From Clostridiales bacterium (GTDB lineage Bacteria; Bacillota; Clostridia; Oscillospirales; Oscillospiraceae), in the NCBI GenBank assembly GCA_004555655.1, contig SFHJ01000014.1:1-36983 (forward strand): a stretch of 36,983 bases of DNA, read 5' to 3'. Every line of letters begins with the position of its first letter. The first letter of the stretch is position 1. Shown here in pieces: positions 23,889 to 31,093 of this stretch. The notes beneath the pieces are model-generated. The model was not told the DNA's origin and made no database searches. It worked only from the letters and a program-made list of their open reading frames with translations. A program made the translations under genes and the position numbers.

Positions 23889-24001
23889 TTGGTCTTATCC
23901 TCCTAAGATTGTTTTATAATCAACGGCTGCGCCGTCAATTACCGTTGTAGCATTTTGCACAAAAATCACATCTTATTTTTGGAAATATCTTGTATGGTTT
24001 T

Positions 24002-24030
24002 ATTCTAAACATTTTTTGCTTCATTTGTAA
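24002..24030 (-). promoter_or_regulatory. Possible promoter of the ABC importer operon
   Basis: On the minus strand TTACAA, 17 bases, then TAGAAT, giving a leader of about 105 bases. The -35 is poor, so activator dependence is possible. The gene-free stretch 23889-24355 is AT-richer than its surroundings and otherwise holds only a TATAAT on the plus strand at 24296 with no gene behind it and the terminator at 24307. Confidence 0.35.
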
Positions 24031-24306
24031 CCCTTAAAGTGACACAAAAGGTGCACGATTGTGAACAAATGAAAGGACTTTTTCGGTCTGCGGACAAGAC
24101 CCGCGCGCTTTCGCCCGCATTTGTGCCGTGCTTATACAAACCGGCAACCTGCGTGGCAGTGCATACCCGCCGTCTGAGTTTATTAGTATTCTACCAAAAT
24201 GCTTCGTTGGTGTCAAACTATAATTACGAATGAAAGTAGAAAAATTACGTAAAAAATTGTTCGAACTGCACATATATAAAACTCCAGGAATACGGTATAA
24301 TGAAAT

Positions 24307-24343
24307 ATTACCCCGGAGGCCATACGAAAGCCTCCGGGGTAAT
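24307..24343 (-). terminator. Terminator of the lactonase gene
   Basis: A perfect 14-base stem (ATTACCCCGGAGGC and complement) with a nine-base loop, 12 bases after the stop codon. On the minus strand it is followed by the T-rich ATTTCATTAT. Confidence 0.75.
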
Positions 24344-24355
24344 GTATTATGCTTG

Positions 24356-25459
24356 TTACCGTTCTGCCAGTGCAAGAACGGTCACCGCGCCAACAGTTTC
24401 CTGCGTCCATACCGGCGTCAAAGCGCCGCTCTCACCGTCGGCTGCGAAGACGCAGACCGTGTCGCTGTCCTGATTGCCCACCAACAGAAAGCGTCCGTCG
24501 GGCGTGAGAAGAAAGTCACGCGGGATCTTTCCGCCGCACGGTTCATGCCGCAGCGGCTCCAGCCGCCCGTCGTCCAGCACGCGGAACACCACGATCTGAT
24601 CGGAGCCGCGCACGGAACAGTACAGCAGCCGCCCGTTTGGATGCAGGCGGATGGCCGCGCCGAGGCCCGGCGTCCGGCAGCCGTCTTCCAGCGCCGAAAG
24701 CCGCTGAAGAAGCGAGGCTGCGCCGGTGACGGGGTCATAGCCATAGACATTGAGCTCGCAGGCCATCTCGGTCATCACATACAGATGCCGCTTCGACGCG
24801 GCAAACACGCCATGGCGGATGCCCTGTCCCGGTACGCCGCAGATATCCGGCCAGCCGTCGCGCACCAGCCAGCCTGTCTCACCGTCCATCCGGTAGCACA
24901 CCAGCCGGTCGAGTCCCAGATCTGAGACATAGACATGGCGTCCGTCGGGCGCGAACAGAATCTGATGCGGATGCGGCCCCTGCTGGCGCGCAGGGTCGGC
25001 GCCATGGCCGCTGTGGCGCAGCACACAGGCCGCACGGCCCAGGCCGCCATCCGGCAGAACCGGCAGCGCACACACACTGCCGCCGGAGTAATTGGCGAGC
25101 AGCAGCTGCGCGCCGTCGGGCGTAAGCGCCGCAAAGCACGCGTCGGCGCCGCAGGTGAACTGACGGCTGAGCAGTTGCAGCGCGCCGTTCTCTTCCACGG
25201 TGTAGGCCGAGGCAGTGGAGCCGGGCACACCCTCGTATTCTTTGAGTTCGTTCACACAGTAGAGAAATCTTCCGTCGGGCGAGAGCGTCAGATGTGACGG
25301 ATTGGGCGTGGAAGGTGTGACGGCCAGACGCGTCAGCGCGCCGGTCTCACCGTCGAGCGCGTAGCAGCCGATGCCGCAGCAGCGGCCGGGAACGACTTCA
25401 CCCGAGGCCATCTGCGCGGGCTCGGTATAGCCGCCGGTATACAGATAATAACTCGTCAT
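24356..25459 (-). CDS. Lactonase family beta-propeller protein (6-phosphogluconolactonase-like)
   Basis: A 367-residue protein, probably a seven-bladed propeller of the YbhE/Pgl lactonase family. Repeated blade motifs are visible: PSHLTLSPDGRFLYCVNE, CFAALTPDGAQLLLANYSGG, HQILFAPDGRHVYVSDLGLD, IRLHPNGRLLYCSVRGSD and RDFLLTPDGRFLLVGNQDSD. Family members hydrolyse sugar lactones such as 6-phosphogluconolactone. The start overlaps the stop of the DeoR gene (ATGA), and the ribosome site GGAGG lies inside that gene, so the two are coupled. With a DeoR repressor and an MFS importer upstream, a role in use of a sugar or sugar acid is inferred. Confidence 0.9.
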   Translation of the reverse strand: MTSYYLYTGGYTEPAQMASGEVVPGRCCGIGCYALDGETGALTRLAVTPSTPNPSHLTLSPDGRFLYCVNELKEYEGVPGSTASAYTVEENGALQLLSRQFTCGADACFAALTPDGAQLLLANYSGGSVCALPVLPDGGLGRAACVLRHSGHGADPARQQGPHPHQILFAPDGRHVYVSDLGLDRLVCYRMDGETGWLVRDGWPDICGVPGQGIRHGVFAASKRHLYVMTEMACELNVYGYDPVTGAASLLQRLSALEDGCRTPGLGAAIRLHPNGRLLYCSVRGSDQIVVFRVLDDGRLEPLRHEPCGGKIPRDFLLTPDGRFLLVGNQDSDTVCVFAADGESGALTPVWTQETVGAVTVLALAER

Positions 25460-26220
25460 ACGCTGCCCTGCACCTCCGCCTTGTGCACCACGATGCCTGC
25501 ACGGCGAAGCGCAGCCTCCTTCTCCGGCTCCAGCAGGCTGTCCGTTACCACCTGACGCGGCCGGTTCGTCAGGCCCAGCGGCACTACGCCGCGCTGAGAA
25601 AACTTCATACTCTCGGTGACGACGATGATCTGCTCGGCCTGCTCGGCCATGTCGCGCACGGCCTGCACGCGCAGGTGGTCGTTGCCCGTAAAGCCCAGCT
25701 GCTCGGAGTAACCGTCGGTGCCGACGAAAAGTTTGTTTACATAAAACTGTTTTGCGCATGTCCGCAGGATCGGACCCACCATCACCTGCGCGTCGTTCTG
25801 AAAGTCGCCGCCCAGCAGCACCACCCGCGCGCCGTCGATGCGGCGGATGTAGCTGGCGATAAAGGCGCTGTTTGTGATGATCGTTGCGCCGGACTTTGTC
25901 CGTGCAATCTGCTCAGCCAGCAGCGCGCAGCAGCTGCCGTTTTCAATCATGACCGTCTCACCCGGCGAAACCAGCTCCGCCGCACGCTGCGCGATGCAGC
26001 GCTTTTCCTCGTAGTGGAACGCAAGCCGGTTATTGATATCGTCCGTGCCGCCAAATACGGCGCAGCCATGCTCACGGCGGAGAATCCCCTTCTGCTCCAG
26101 TGCGTCAAGATCCTTGCGCACCGTCACCTGCGACACCCCCAGCTTTTCCGCCAGCGCCGCAACCTCCATTCGTCCGCACTCGGACAGCAATTCCAGAATC
26201 GTCGTTTCCCGTTTCTTCAT
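25456..26220 (-). CDS. DeoR family transcriptional regulator
   Basis: A 254-residue repressor. Residues 1-56 are the DeoR helix-turn-helix: TTILELLSECGRMEVAALAEKLGVSQVTVRKDLDALEQKGILRREHG. The remainder is the sugar-phosphate-sensing domain, with TVMIENGSCCALLAEQI, TIITNSAFIASYI, VVLLGGDFQ and KLFVGTDGYSEQLGFTG. It is expected to respond to a phosphorylated sugar and to control the lactonase gene and perhaps the MFS gene. AAGGAG precedes the ATG. It is coupled to the lactonase by a four-base overlap. Confidence 0.92.
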   Translation of the reverse strand: MKKRETTILELLSECGRMEVAALAEKLGVSQVTVRKDLDALEQKGILRREHGCAVFGGTDDINNRLAFHYEEKRCIAQRAAELVSPGETVMIENGSCCALLAEQIARTKSGATIITNSAFIASYIRRIDGARVVLLGGDFQNDAQVMVGPILRTCAKQFYVNKLFVGTDGYSEQLGFTGNDHLRVQAVRDMAEQAEQIIVVTESMKFSQRGVVPLGLTNRPRQVVTDSLLEPEKEAALRRAGIVVHKAEVQGSV

Positions 26221-26250
26221 GCCGGGCTCCTTCTTTCAAATGATGCTTCG

Positions 26251-26279
26251 ATTGTAACACAATTCGCTCTATTTTTCTA
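26251..26279 (-). promoter_or_regulatory. Possible promoter of the DeoR-lactonase pair
   Basis: On the minus strand TAGAAA, 17 bases, then TACAAT, about 30 bases before the deoR start. The -35 lies within the last codons of the MFS gene, so readthrough from that gene is also possible. Confidence 0.5.
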
Positions 26280-27468
26280 CCTCTTTTTTTGAAATCGAAA
26301 CCAATTTATTGGCCAGCTCCGTACAGGCGAGCATGGCAGCCACACAGATGAGCAGATACCACGGATAGAGCTCCGTGCCCAGTTTGGAGGCCAAGAGGCC
26401 AAACAGCGGCGGAAAGCACGTGCTTCCGACGTAGGCGAAGGCCATTTCCAGCCCCATGACGGCCTGCGAGCGCGCCGCGCCGAAGCGTGCGGGCGTCACG
26501 TGCAACATGGACGGATAGACGGGCGCAAAACCCAGGCCGACCAAGGCGATGCCCGCCATAGCCACGGCTGCCGTAGGCGCAAGTGCGATGACCGCGACGC
26601 CTGCAAGTGCGACGAGCTGCCCCAGCCGGATCATCGCCTTGTCAGAAAGGCGGCTGGCAGCAAAGCCCGCGAGGCTGCGCCCGACGGTGATCGCGCCAAA
26701 ATAGAGCGTGGAGGCGATGGCCGCGTCAGCCGCCGGCAGGCCGAAATGGCCGTGTACAAAGCTCGCTCCCCAAAGGCCGCCGGTACTCTCTGCCGCACAG
26801 TAGAAGACGAAACCGCCCAGCACCGGCAGCGCGCCCCGCAGCCGCAGCGCAGCGAACACGCCGCCTGTTTCCGCCGCTGCGCCGTCCGCTTCCGCGTCTG
26901 CCTGCCTGATCTCCGGCCGCTGTACGGCGCGCTTCCACAGCGGAAGCGTCAGAAACAGCACCGCGCACAAGATGCCCTGCAGTCCGGCGATGATGCCGTA
27001 GCCCGTGCGCCACATGCCGCCCATGCGCAGCGTCATGGACACGATGACGGGCCCCACCGAAGCGCCGACGCCCCAGAAGCAGTGCAGCCAGTTCATATGC
27101 CGGGTCTCGTAGTGCAGCGCGACAAAATTATTGAGCGCGGTATCTACACTGCCCGCGCCAAGTCCCAACGGAACGGCGCAGAGGAACAAAAAGGCCACGT
27201 TGGGCGAGAGCGCGAAACCCGCAAGGCCCAACGCCGTCATCAACACGCTCACCGCAGTCACGCAGCCCGTGCCGAATTTCCGCACCACATAGTCTGAGCA
27301 AACGCTCGAGATGACGGTGCCGGCCGTAATGGTCATGGACAAGTACCCCACCAGCGCCAAAGGCGCGCCGAGGTCGGCCTGCATCCGCGGCCAGACGCTG
27401 CCGAGAATGGAATCCGGCAGCCCCAGGCTGATAAAGGAAATATAGATAATCACCAGCAGCGTAGCCAT
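26269..27468 (-). CDS. Major facilitator superfamily transporter
   Basis: A 399-residue, 12-helix membrane protein. The loop between helices 2 and 3 reads DYVVRKFGTG, a variant of the MFS motif G-x-x-x-D-R-x-G. Helix segments such as YISFISLGLPDSILGSVWP at the N-terminus and ALNNFVALHYETRHMNWLHCFWGVGASVGP resemble the fucose/YbjJ-like group. A central cytoplasmic loop (about 190-215) is charged and Ala-rich. AAGGAG lies before the ATG; a 20-codon extension upstream overlaps the promoter and is rejected. The substrate is probably a sugar or sugar acid, judging from the neighbouring lactonase. Confidence 0.9.
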   Translation of the reverse strand: MATLLVIIYISFISLGLPDSILGSVWPRMQADLGAPLALVGYLSMTITAGTVISSVCSDYVVRKFGTGCVTAVSVLMTALGLAGFALSPNVAFLFLCAVPLGLGAGSVDTALNNFVALHYETRHMNWLHCFWGVGASVGPVIVSMTLRMGGMWRTGYGIIAGLQGILCAVLFLTLPLWKRAVQRPEIRQADAEADGAAAETGGVFAALRLRGALPVLGGFVFYCAAESTGGLWGASFVHGHFGLPAADAAIASTLYFGAITVGRSLAGFAASRLSDKAMIRLGQLVALAGVAVIALAPTAAVAMAGIALVGLGFAPVYPSMLHVTPARFGAARSQAVMGLEMAFAYVGSTCFPPLFGLLASKLGTELYPWYLLICVAAMLACTELANKLVSISKKEVEK

Positions 27469-27479
27469 AAAACCGCTCC

Positions 27480-27542
27480 TTGCATTCTTCAGAAAAACTG
27501 CTATGATTATAACGTCAGCACTATGCAAAATACTAGTATTTT
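27480..27542. promoter_or_regulatory. Overlapping divergent promoters and a 16-base palindrome
   Basis: Toward the AraC gene: TTGCAT (27480-27485), 16 bases, TATGAT (27502-27507). Toward the MFS gene: TATAAT (27506-27511 on the minus strand) with no good -35. In its place lies the perfect palindrome AAAATACTAGTATTTT at 27527-27542. A regulator bound there could control both promoters at once. Confidence 0.5.
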
Positions 27543-27591
27543 TACGCCATATTTTCGCAGTATTACGACATTATCAAAGGAGGCGGCCGCC

Positions 27592-28494
27592 ATGCGCTGC
27601 GACGGGAGCATTCGGGTGGACCCATCCACCCGCCACGAGACGCTCAACGTGATGACACAGGAGTTTCCCTACCAGGCCGATCTGTGCGACCTGCACGACT
27701 TTCCCGGCAATCAGTTTCCATGGCACTGGCACCGCGCGGTGGAGATCTTCTATATCCGCAGCGGGCGGCTCGTCTACCACCTGCCGCATGGCGAGGTGTG
27801 CTTTGAAGCAGGTCAGGGCGGATTTCTCAACAGCAACGTCCTGCACATGACCACCTGCCGGGAGAGTGACGCCTGCGAGCAGGAGGAGCAGCAATTTCTG
27901 CCGGAGTTCATCGGCGGTTTTGAAACGAGCCGCATCATGGAAAAATACGTCCAGCCAGTGCTGCATGCACCGGGGCTGACGCTGGTCAAATTTGACCCGG
28001 CGCATGCGGCGCACACGCCCATGCTGGACGCAATCTGCCGGGCCTACCGGCTCTATGAGCAGCAGCCGGACGGCTTTGAACTGGAGCTGCAGCAGACGCT
28101 ACTGTCTTTCTGGCAGGGCCTTTATCAGCTGACCCGCGGTCAGTGTCCGCCCGAGCGCGCAAATCCGGACGATCAGCGCATCAAGCAGATGCTGCGCTAC
28201 ATCGCCGCGCACTACGCCGAGCACCTTCGTCTCGAGGACATCGCGGCCGCGGCATATCTAAGCCCGCGCGCCTGCGGCCGCTGTTTTCAGTCGCAGCTGG
28301 GCACTACGCCGTTTGCATACCTGCTGGACTACCGCGTGCAGCGCGCGTGCGAGCAGCTCGCCATGACCGATCTTCCCGTGGGCGAGGTCGCGCTGCAGTG
28401 CGGCTTCAGCAGCAGCAGCTACTTCGGCCGCGTCTTTTTTGAAAAGACCGGCAAGACGCCAAACGCCTACCGGCAGGAGAAGAAACAGCGCTGA
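27592..28494 (+). CDS. AraC family transcriptional regulator
   Basis: A 300-residue regulator. The N-terminal half is a cupin sensing domain with the metal-type or sugar-type motif FPWHWHRAVEIFYIRSGRLVYHL and FEAGQGGFLNSNVLHMT. The C-terminal 100 residues hold two helix-turn-helices: LRLEDIAAAAYLSPRACGRCFQSQLGTTPFAYL, and LPVGEVALQCGFSSSSYFGRVFFEKTGKTPNAYR. AAAGGAGG precedes the chosen ATG; a frame opening 23 codons earlier overlaps the promoter. It is divergent from the MFS transporter gene and probably activates it in response to the imported compound. Confidence 0.92.
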   Translation: MRCDGSIRVDPSTRHETLNVMTQEFPYQADLCDLHDFPGNQFPWHWHRAVEIFYIRSGRLVYHLPHGEVCFEAGQGGFLNSNVLHMTTCRESDACEQEEQQFLPEFIGGFETSRIMEKYVQPVLHAPGLTLVKFDPAHAAHTPMLDAICRAYRLYEQQPDGFELELQQTLLSFWQGLYQLTRGQCPPERANPDDQRIKQMLRYIAAHYAEHLRLEDIAAAAYLSPRACGRCFQSQLGTTPFAYLLDYRVQRACEQLAMTDLPVGEVALQCGFSSSSYFGRVFFEKTGKTPNAYRQEKKQR

Positions 28495-28513
28495 AGCACG
28501 CGGCAAAACGCAA

Positions 28514-28543
28514 CAAACCCCGGAACCTTCGTTCCGGGGTTTG
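28514..28543 (+). terminator. Terminator-like hairpin after the AraC gene
   Basis: A perfect 13-base stem (CAAACCCCGGAAC and complement) and a CTTC loop. The only T bases are in the end of the stem (GGTTTG). It lies between converging genes and may serve either one. Confidence 0.6.
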
Positions 28544-28621
28544 TGAATGCCTGACAGGCTCCGGCGGCGTTCGCGGCGCGCACGCAGCGAACTGATGCGG
28601 AGTCTTTTCCTGACAGTCCAG

Positions 28622-29401
28622 TTATCTTCTTTCTTCGCTCTTATCCTGCCGCGGCTCGCCGGCCCACGCGGACAGGCCGCCGTCAATGGAGATGCACTGA
28701 CCGTTGATATACTGCGCGTCGTCCGACGCCAAAAAACGGATGAGCTTTGCAATCTCCCCCGGCTGGCCGATGCGGCCCATGGGGTTCTGGTTGTTGAAGG
28801 CATCGACGACCTGCTGCGACGAGCCGCCAAAAAACATCTCCGTACCCGTGGCGCTGGGGCAGACGCAGTTGGCGCGCACGCCGCTTTTGCCGTAGTCCAT
28901 GGCCATGGCGCGCGTGAGGTTGTTGACCGCCGCCTTGGCCGCGCAGTAGATGGCGGCATTATAGTTGCCGCGCAGGCCTGCGAGCGAGGAAATGTTGATG
29001 ATGCAGCCGTTTTTCTGCGCCAGCATGCCGGGCAAAAACGCCCTGCAGGTCAAAAACACGCCCTTGACGTCGATGTTCATGAGTAGATCGTAGTCGGCTT
29101 CGCTGATCTCGTGCACCTGCCCGCCGATGAAAATCGCCGCGCAGTTGACCAGCACATCGCAGCCGCCAAGCGTTTCGCGCGTAAAGGCCTCCAGCTGCGC
29201 CACATCCGCAGCGCTGGACGAATCACAGCGGAAAAACCGCAGCTGCCCGCTCTCCTCCGCGCCGGCGTGCGCCTGCAGCACCTTCTGCGCCTTTTCTGTC
29301 GAACGGGAGGTAAAGACGACCCGATCTCCCTGCTCCAAAAACAGCCGGACACATTCCCGGCCCATGCCGGCGTTGCCGCCGGTCACAACAACTCGCTTCA
29401 T
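28622..29401 (-). CDS. Short-chain dehydrogenase/reductase (SDR) family oxidoreductase
   Basis: A 259-residue classical SDR. The cofactor loop TGGNAGMG is at 7-14, the NAA-type structural motif reads NCAA at 86-89, and the catalytic residues are N109, S139, Y152 and K156 (IYCAAKAA). The C-terminal segment GQPGEIAKLIRFLASDDAQYINGQCISIDGG is typical of 3-oxoacyl-ACP reductase-like and sugar-alcohol SDRs. R32 after the second strand (FTSRST) suggests NADP preference. The substrate is open. AGGAG lies nine bases before the ATG, and it has its own promoter. Confidence 0.92.
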   Translation of the reverse strand: MKRVVVTGGNAGMGRECVRLFLEQGDRVVFTSRSTEKAQKVLQAHAGAEESGQLRFFRCDSSSAADVAQLEAFTRETLGGCDVLVNCAAIFIGGQVHEISEADYDLLMNIDVKGVFLTCRAFLPGMLAQKNGCIINISSLAGLRGNYNAAIYCAAKAAVNNLTRAMAMDYGKSGVRANCVCPSATGTEMFFGGSSQQVVDAFNNQNPMGRIGQPGEIAKLIRFLASDDAQYINGQCISIDGGLSAWAGEPRQDKSEERR

Positions 29402-29460
29402 ATCGTTTCTCCTGTTCCCGTGTTGTGGCGCACGCAGGCGCCCATTGCATAACAAAACTT

Positions 29461-29489
29461 ATTATATGGGACGCGGCAAGCGCTGTAAA
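29461..29489 (-). promoter_or_regulatory. Promoter of the SDR gene
   Basis: On the minus strand TTTACA, 17 bases, then TATAAT, with an expected start about 52 bases before the ATG. Confidence 0.75.
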
Positions 29490-29546
29490 CCCAAAAAACG
29501 CCGCCATTTTTGTGCATTTTTTCACTCGTAATTCATAAGCCCTTCA

Positions 29547-29576
29547 TTGACAACATTTTGTGCTGTCGTATACAAT
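29547..29576 (+). promoter_or_regulatory. Promoter of the UPF0303 gene
   Basis: A perfect TTGACA, an 18-base spacer and TACAAT. It lies close to the divergent SDR promoter. Confidence 0.7.
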
Positions 29577-29606
29577 ACAGATAGAATATATGGAAGGATG
29601 AGAAGC

Positions 29607-30101
29607 ATGAGCAATTTTTTCTGGGAAGCAGATTGGCCGCAGACACTCGCACAGCAGGAGTCCCGGCTGCGCTATGCGCAGTTCACGCGCGATATGGCGC
29701 TGGAGCTGGGCCTCAAAATCCGCGAGCTAGCCGCGGAAAAATACCACGGCGCAGCCGCCATCCGTATCATCGAAGATGGCGCGGTGATCTTCGCCTATAA
29801 GATGCCCGGTACGTCGCGTGAAAACGACTGGTGGATGGATAAAAAGCTCGCCGTATCGCAGCAGAGCGGTACAAGCTCGCTGCGCGCGTATGTCGAGGCT
29901 GAAGCCGGTCTGCGCCCGGCGTTCTGGCAGGCGCGGCCTGACAACTACGCCGCCTGCGGCGGCTGTGTACCCGTCTTCATGGAAGACGGCTCCGTCTGGG
30001 CGTATGTGCTGGTATCGGGCCTGCGCCATCAGGAGGATCATCAGGTCATTGCCGACGCGATGGCGTGGCAGCTCGGCCTTACGGTTGGCTCCGTCGTCTG
30101 A
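29607..30101 (+). CDS. UPF0303 / heme-degrading domain family protein
   Basis: A 164-residue cytoplasmic protein. The pattern SRLRYAQFTRDMALELGLKI, AAAIRIIEDGAVIFAYKMPGTSRENDWWMDKK, FWQARPDNYAACGGCVPVFM and SGLRHQEDHQVIADAM matches the UPF0303 family (fold of GlcG/HbpS-type proteins). GlcG/HbpS relatives bind heme or flavin-like ligands; whether this one does is not shown. The start is the ATG preceded by GGAAGGATGAG; an upstream ATG in frame lies inside the promoter. It is monocistronic. Confidence 0.8.
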   Translation: MSNFFWEADWPQTLAQQESRLRYAQFTRDMALELGLKIRELAAEKYHGAAAIRIIEDGAVIFAYKMPGTSRENDWWMDKKLAVSQQSGTSSLRAYVEAEAGLRPAFWQARPDNYAACGGCVPVFMEDGSVWAYVLVSGLRHQEDHQVIADAMAWQLGLTVGSVV

Positions 30102-30114
30102 GCGCAGCGGTACG

Positions 30115-30138
30115 CGCCGGCCTTTTTTCGCAGGCCGG
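30115..30138. terminator. Hairpin between converging genes
   Basis: A short stem (CCGGCC with GGCCGG) around a T-rich loop, right at the stop codon of the converging AraC gene. It lacks a T-run after the stem on either strand, so termination is only presumed. Confidence 0.4.
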
Positions 30139-30927
30139 TTATGACGTTCTGCTGTACTGCCGCCGGAACGCAGCGGGCGAGACGCCCGTCAGATTGCGGA
30201 ACGTCCTGTAGAAATACTTGGGCGATTCAAACCCCACCTGGTAGGCAATCTCATTGACTCCCTTGTCCGAGGCCGTCAAAAGCCGCTTTGCTGCCTCAAT
30301 GCGCAGCCGGTTCACATACGCGATGACCGTCATACCCGTCCGCTGGCGGAACTGCCGTGAGAGATAGGACTTGCTGATGTGCTCCAGCGCAGCCAGCTGA
30401 TCGAGCGTGATGTGCTCGGTATAGTGTGCGTGGATATACTGCAGCGCATAGGCGGGCGCAAGTTCATGCGCCATCGCCTCGCTATGACCGCGGAGAACGC
30501 ACGTCAGCAGCAGCTTCAGCGCATACTCGAGGATAAACGGCTCCGACCTTTCCCGCTTGGCCTCCTGATAGACTGTCCAAAACAGGTTGCTCATGCAGTT
30601 GTCGCGGTCGTGGAGCTGAATGGGCTCTTTGAGCTGCAGCTCCGGCAGATCGACCCACAGGCAGATGATCTCGCGCAGCTTTTCCGACACCGACGCCTCC
30701 TGATGCGCCCAGCCCGCGGGATAGACCACCGTATCAAAAAGTGAAATGGACATCTGCGTGCCCGAGACCTCGATCTCGCCCTTGCCGTCGATAAAGTACA
30801 TCAGTTCAAGATAGGGGTGTGCATGGCGGCTGAAGTTCCATCTGCTGCTGGTCTCGTCAAAGCGCTCACAAAACCGGAGCTTTGGCCGTCCGTCGTGGAT
30901 GATTTTGTAGTATTCCTCCAAATCCAT
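30139..30927 (-). CDS. AraC family transcriptional regulator, divergent from the GRE operon
   Basis: A 262-residue regulator. The N-terminal cupin shows WNFSRHAHPYLELMYFIDGKGEI and DTVVYPAGWAHQEA. The C-terminal pair of helix-turn-helices reads ITLDQLAALEHISKSYLSRQFRQRTGMTVIAYVNRLRIEAAKRLL and GVNEIAYQVGFESPKYFYRTFRNLTGVSPAAFR. A frame opening 60 codons upstream is rejected because AGGTGAG precedes the chosen ATG and the upstream part overlaps the divergent promoter. It starts 166 bases from the GRE gene in the opposite direction, so it is the natural candidate to switch that operon on when substrate is present. Confidence 0.92.
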   Translation of the reverse strand: MDLEEYYKIIHDGRPKLRFCERFDETSSRWNFSRHAHPYLELMYFIDGKGEIEVSGTQMSISLFDTVVYPAGWAHQEASVSEKLREIICLWVDLPELQLKEPIQLHDRDNCMSNLFWTVYQEAKRERSEPFILEYALKLLLTCVLRGHSEAMAHELAPAYALQYIHAHYTEHITLDQLAALEHISKSYLSRQFRQRTGMTVIAYVNRLRIEAAKRLLTASDKGVNEIAYQVGFESPKYFYRTFRNLTGVSPAAFRRQYSRTS

Positions 30928-30955
30928 TGTCTTCTCACCTGCCCTCTCTGGTTCT

Positions 30956-31070
30956 TTTGTATCATATCCCCGCTTTTCCGTCAAGCGGCAGGCAAAGTAA
31001 AAATTGTTCACGATCGGATACCTTTTGTGCATATCCGTGCGTGTACAGCCGGAATGTTCTGTGCTATATT
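30956..31070. promoter_or_regulatory. Divergent promoters of the AraC gene and the GRE operon
   Basis: Minus strand: TTGACG (30979-30984), 17 bases, TACAAA (30956-30961). Plus strand: TGTACA (31042-31047), 17 bases, TATATT (31065-31070) with the extended TGC before it. The operon transcript would begin near 31077, only some 17 bases before the ATG. About 57 bases between the two -35 boxes are free for AraC sites; I see no exact repeat in them. Confidence 0.55.
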
Positions 31071-31093
31071 CAAACAAAAAGGAGGTTTTTGCC

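Noticed and set aside
24039..24233. A 64-codon plus-strand frame in the gap upstream of the ABC operon
   Set aside because: No ribosome site and no recognisable sequence; the stretch is better explained as leader and promoter DNA.
24296..24301. TATAAT on the plus strand as a promoter
   Set aside because: No -35 at a proper distance and no plus-strand gene follows.
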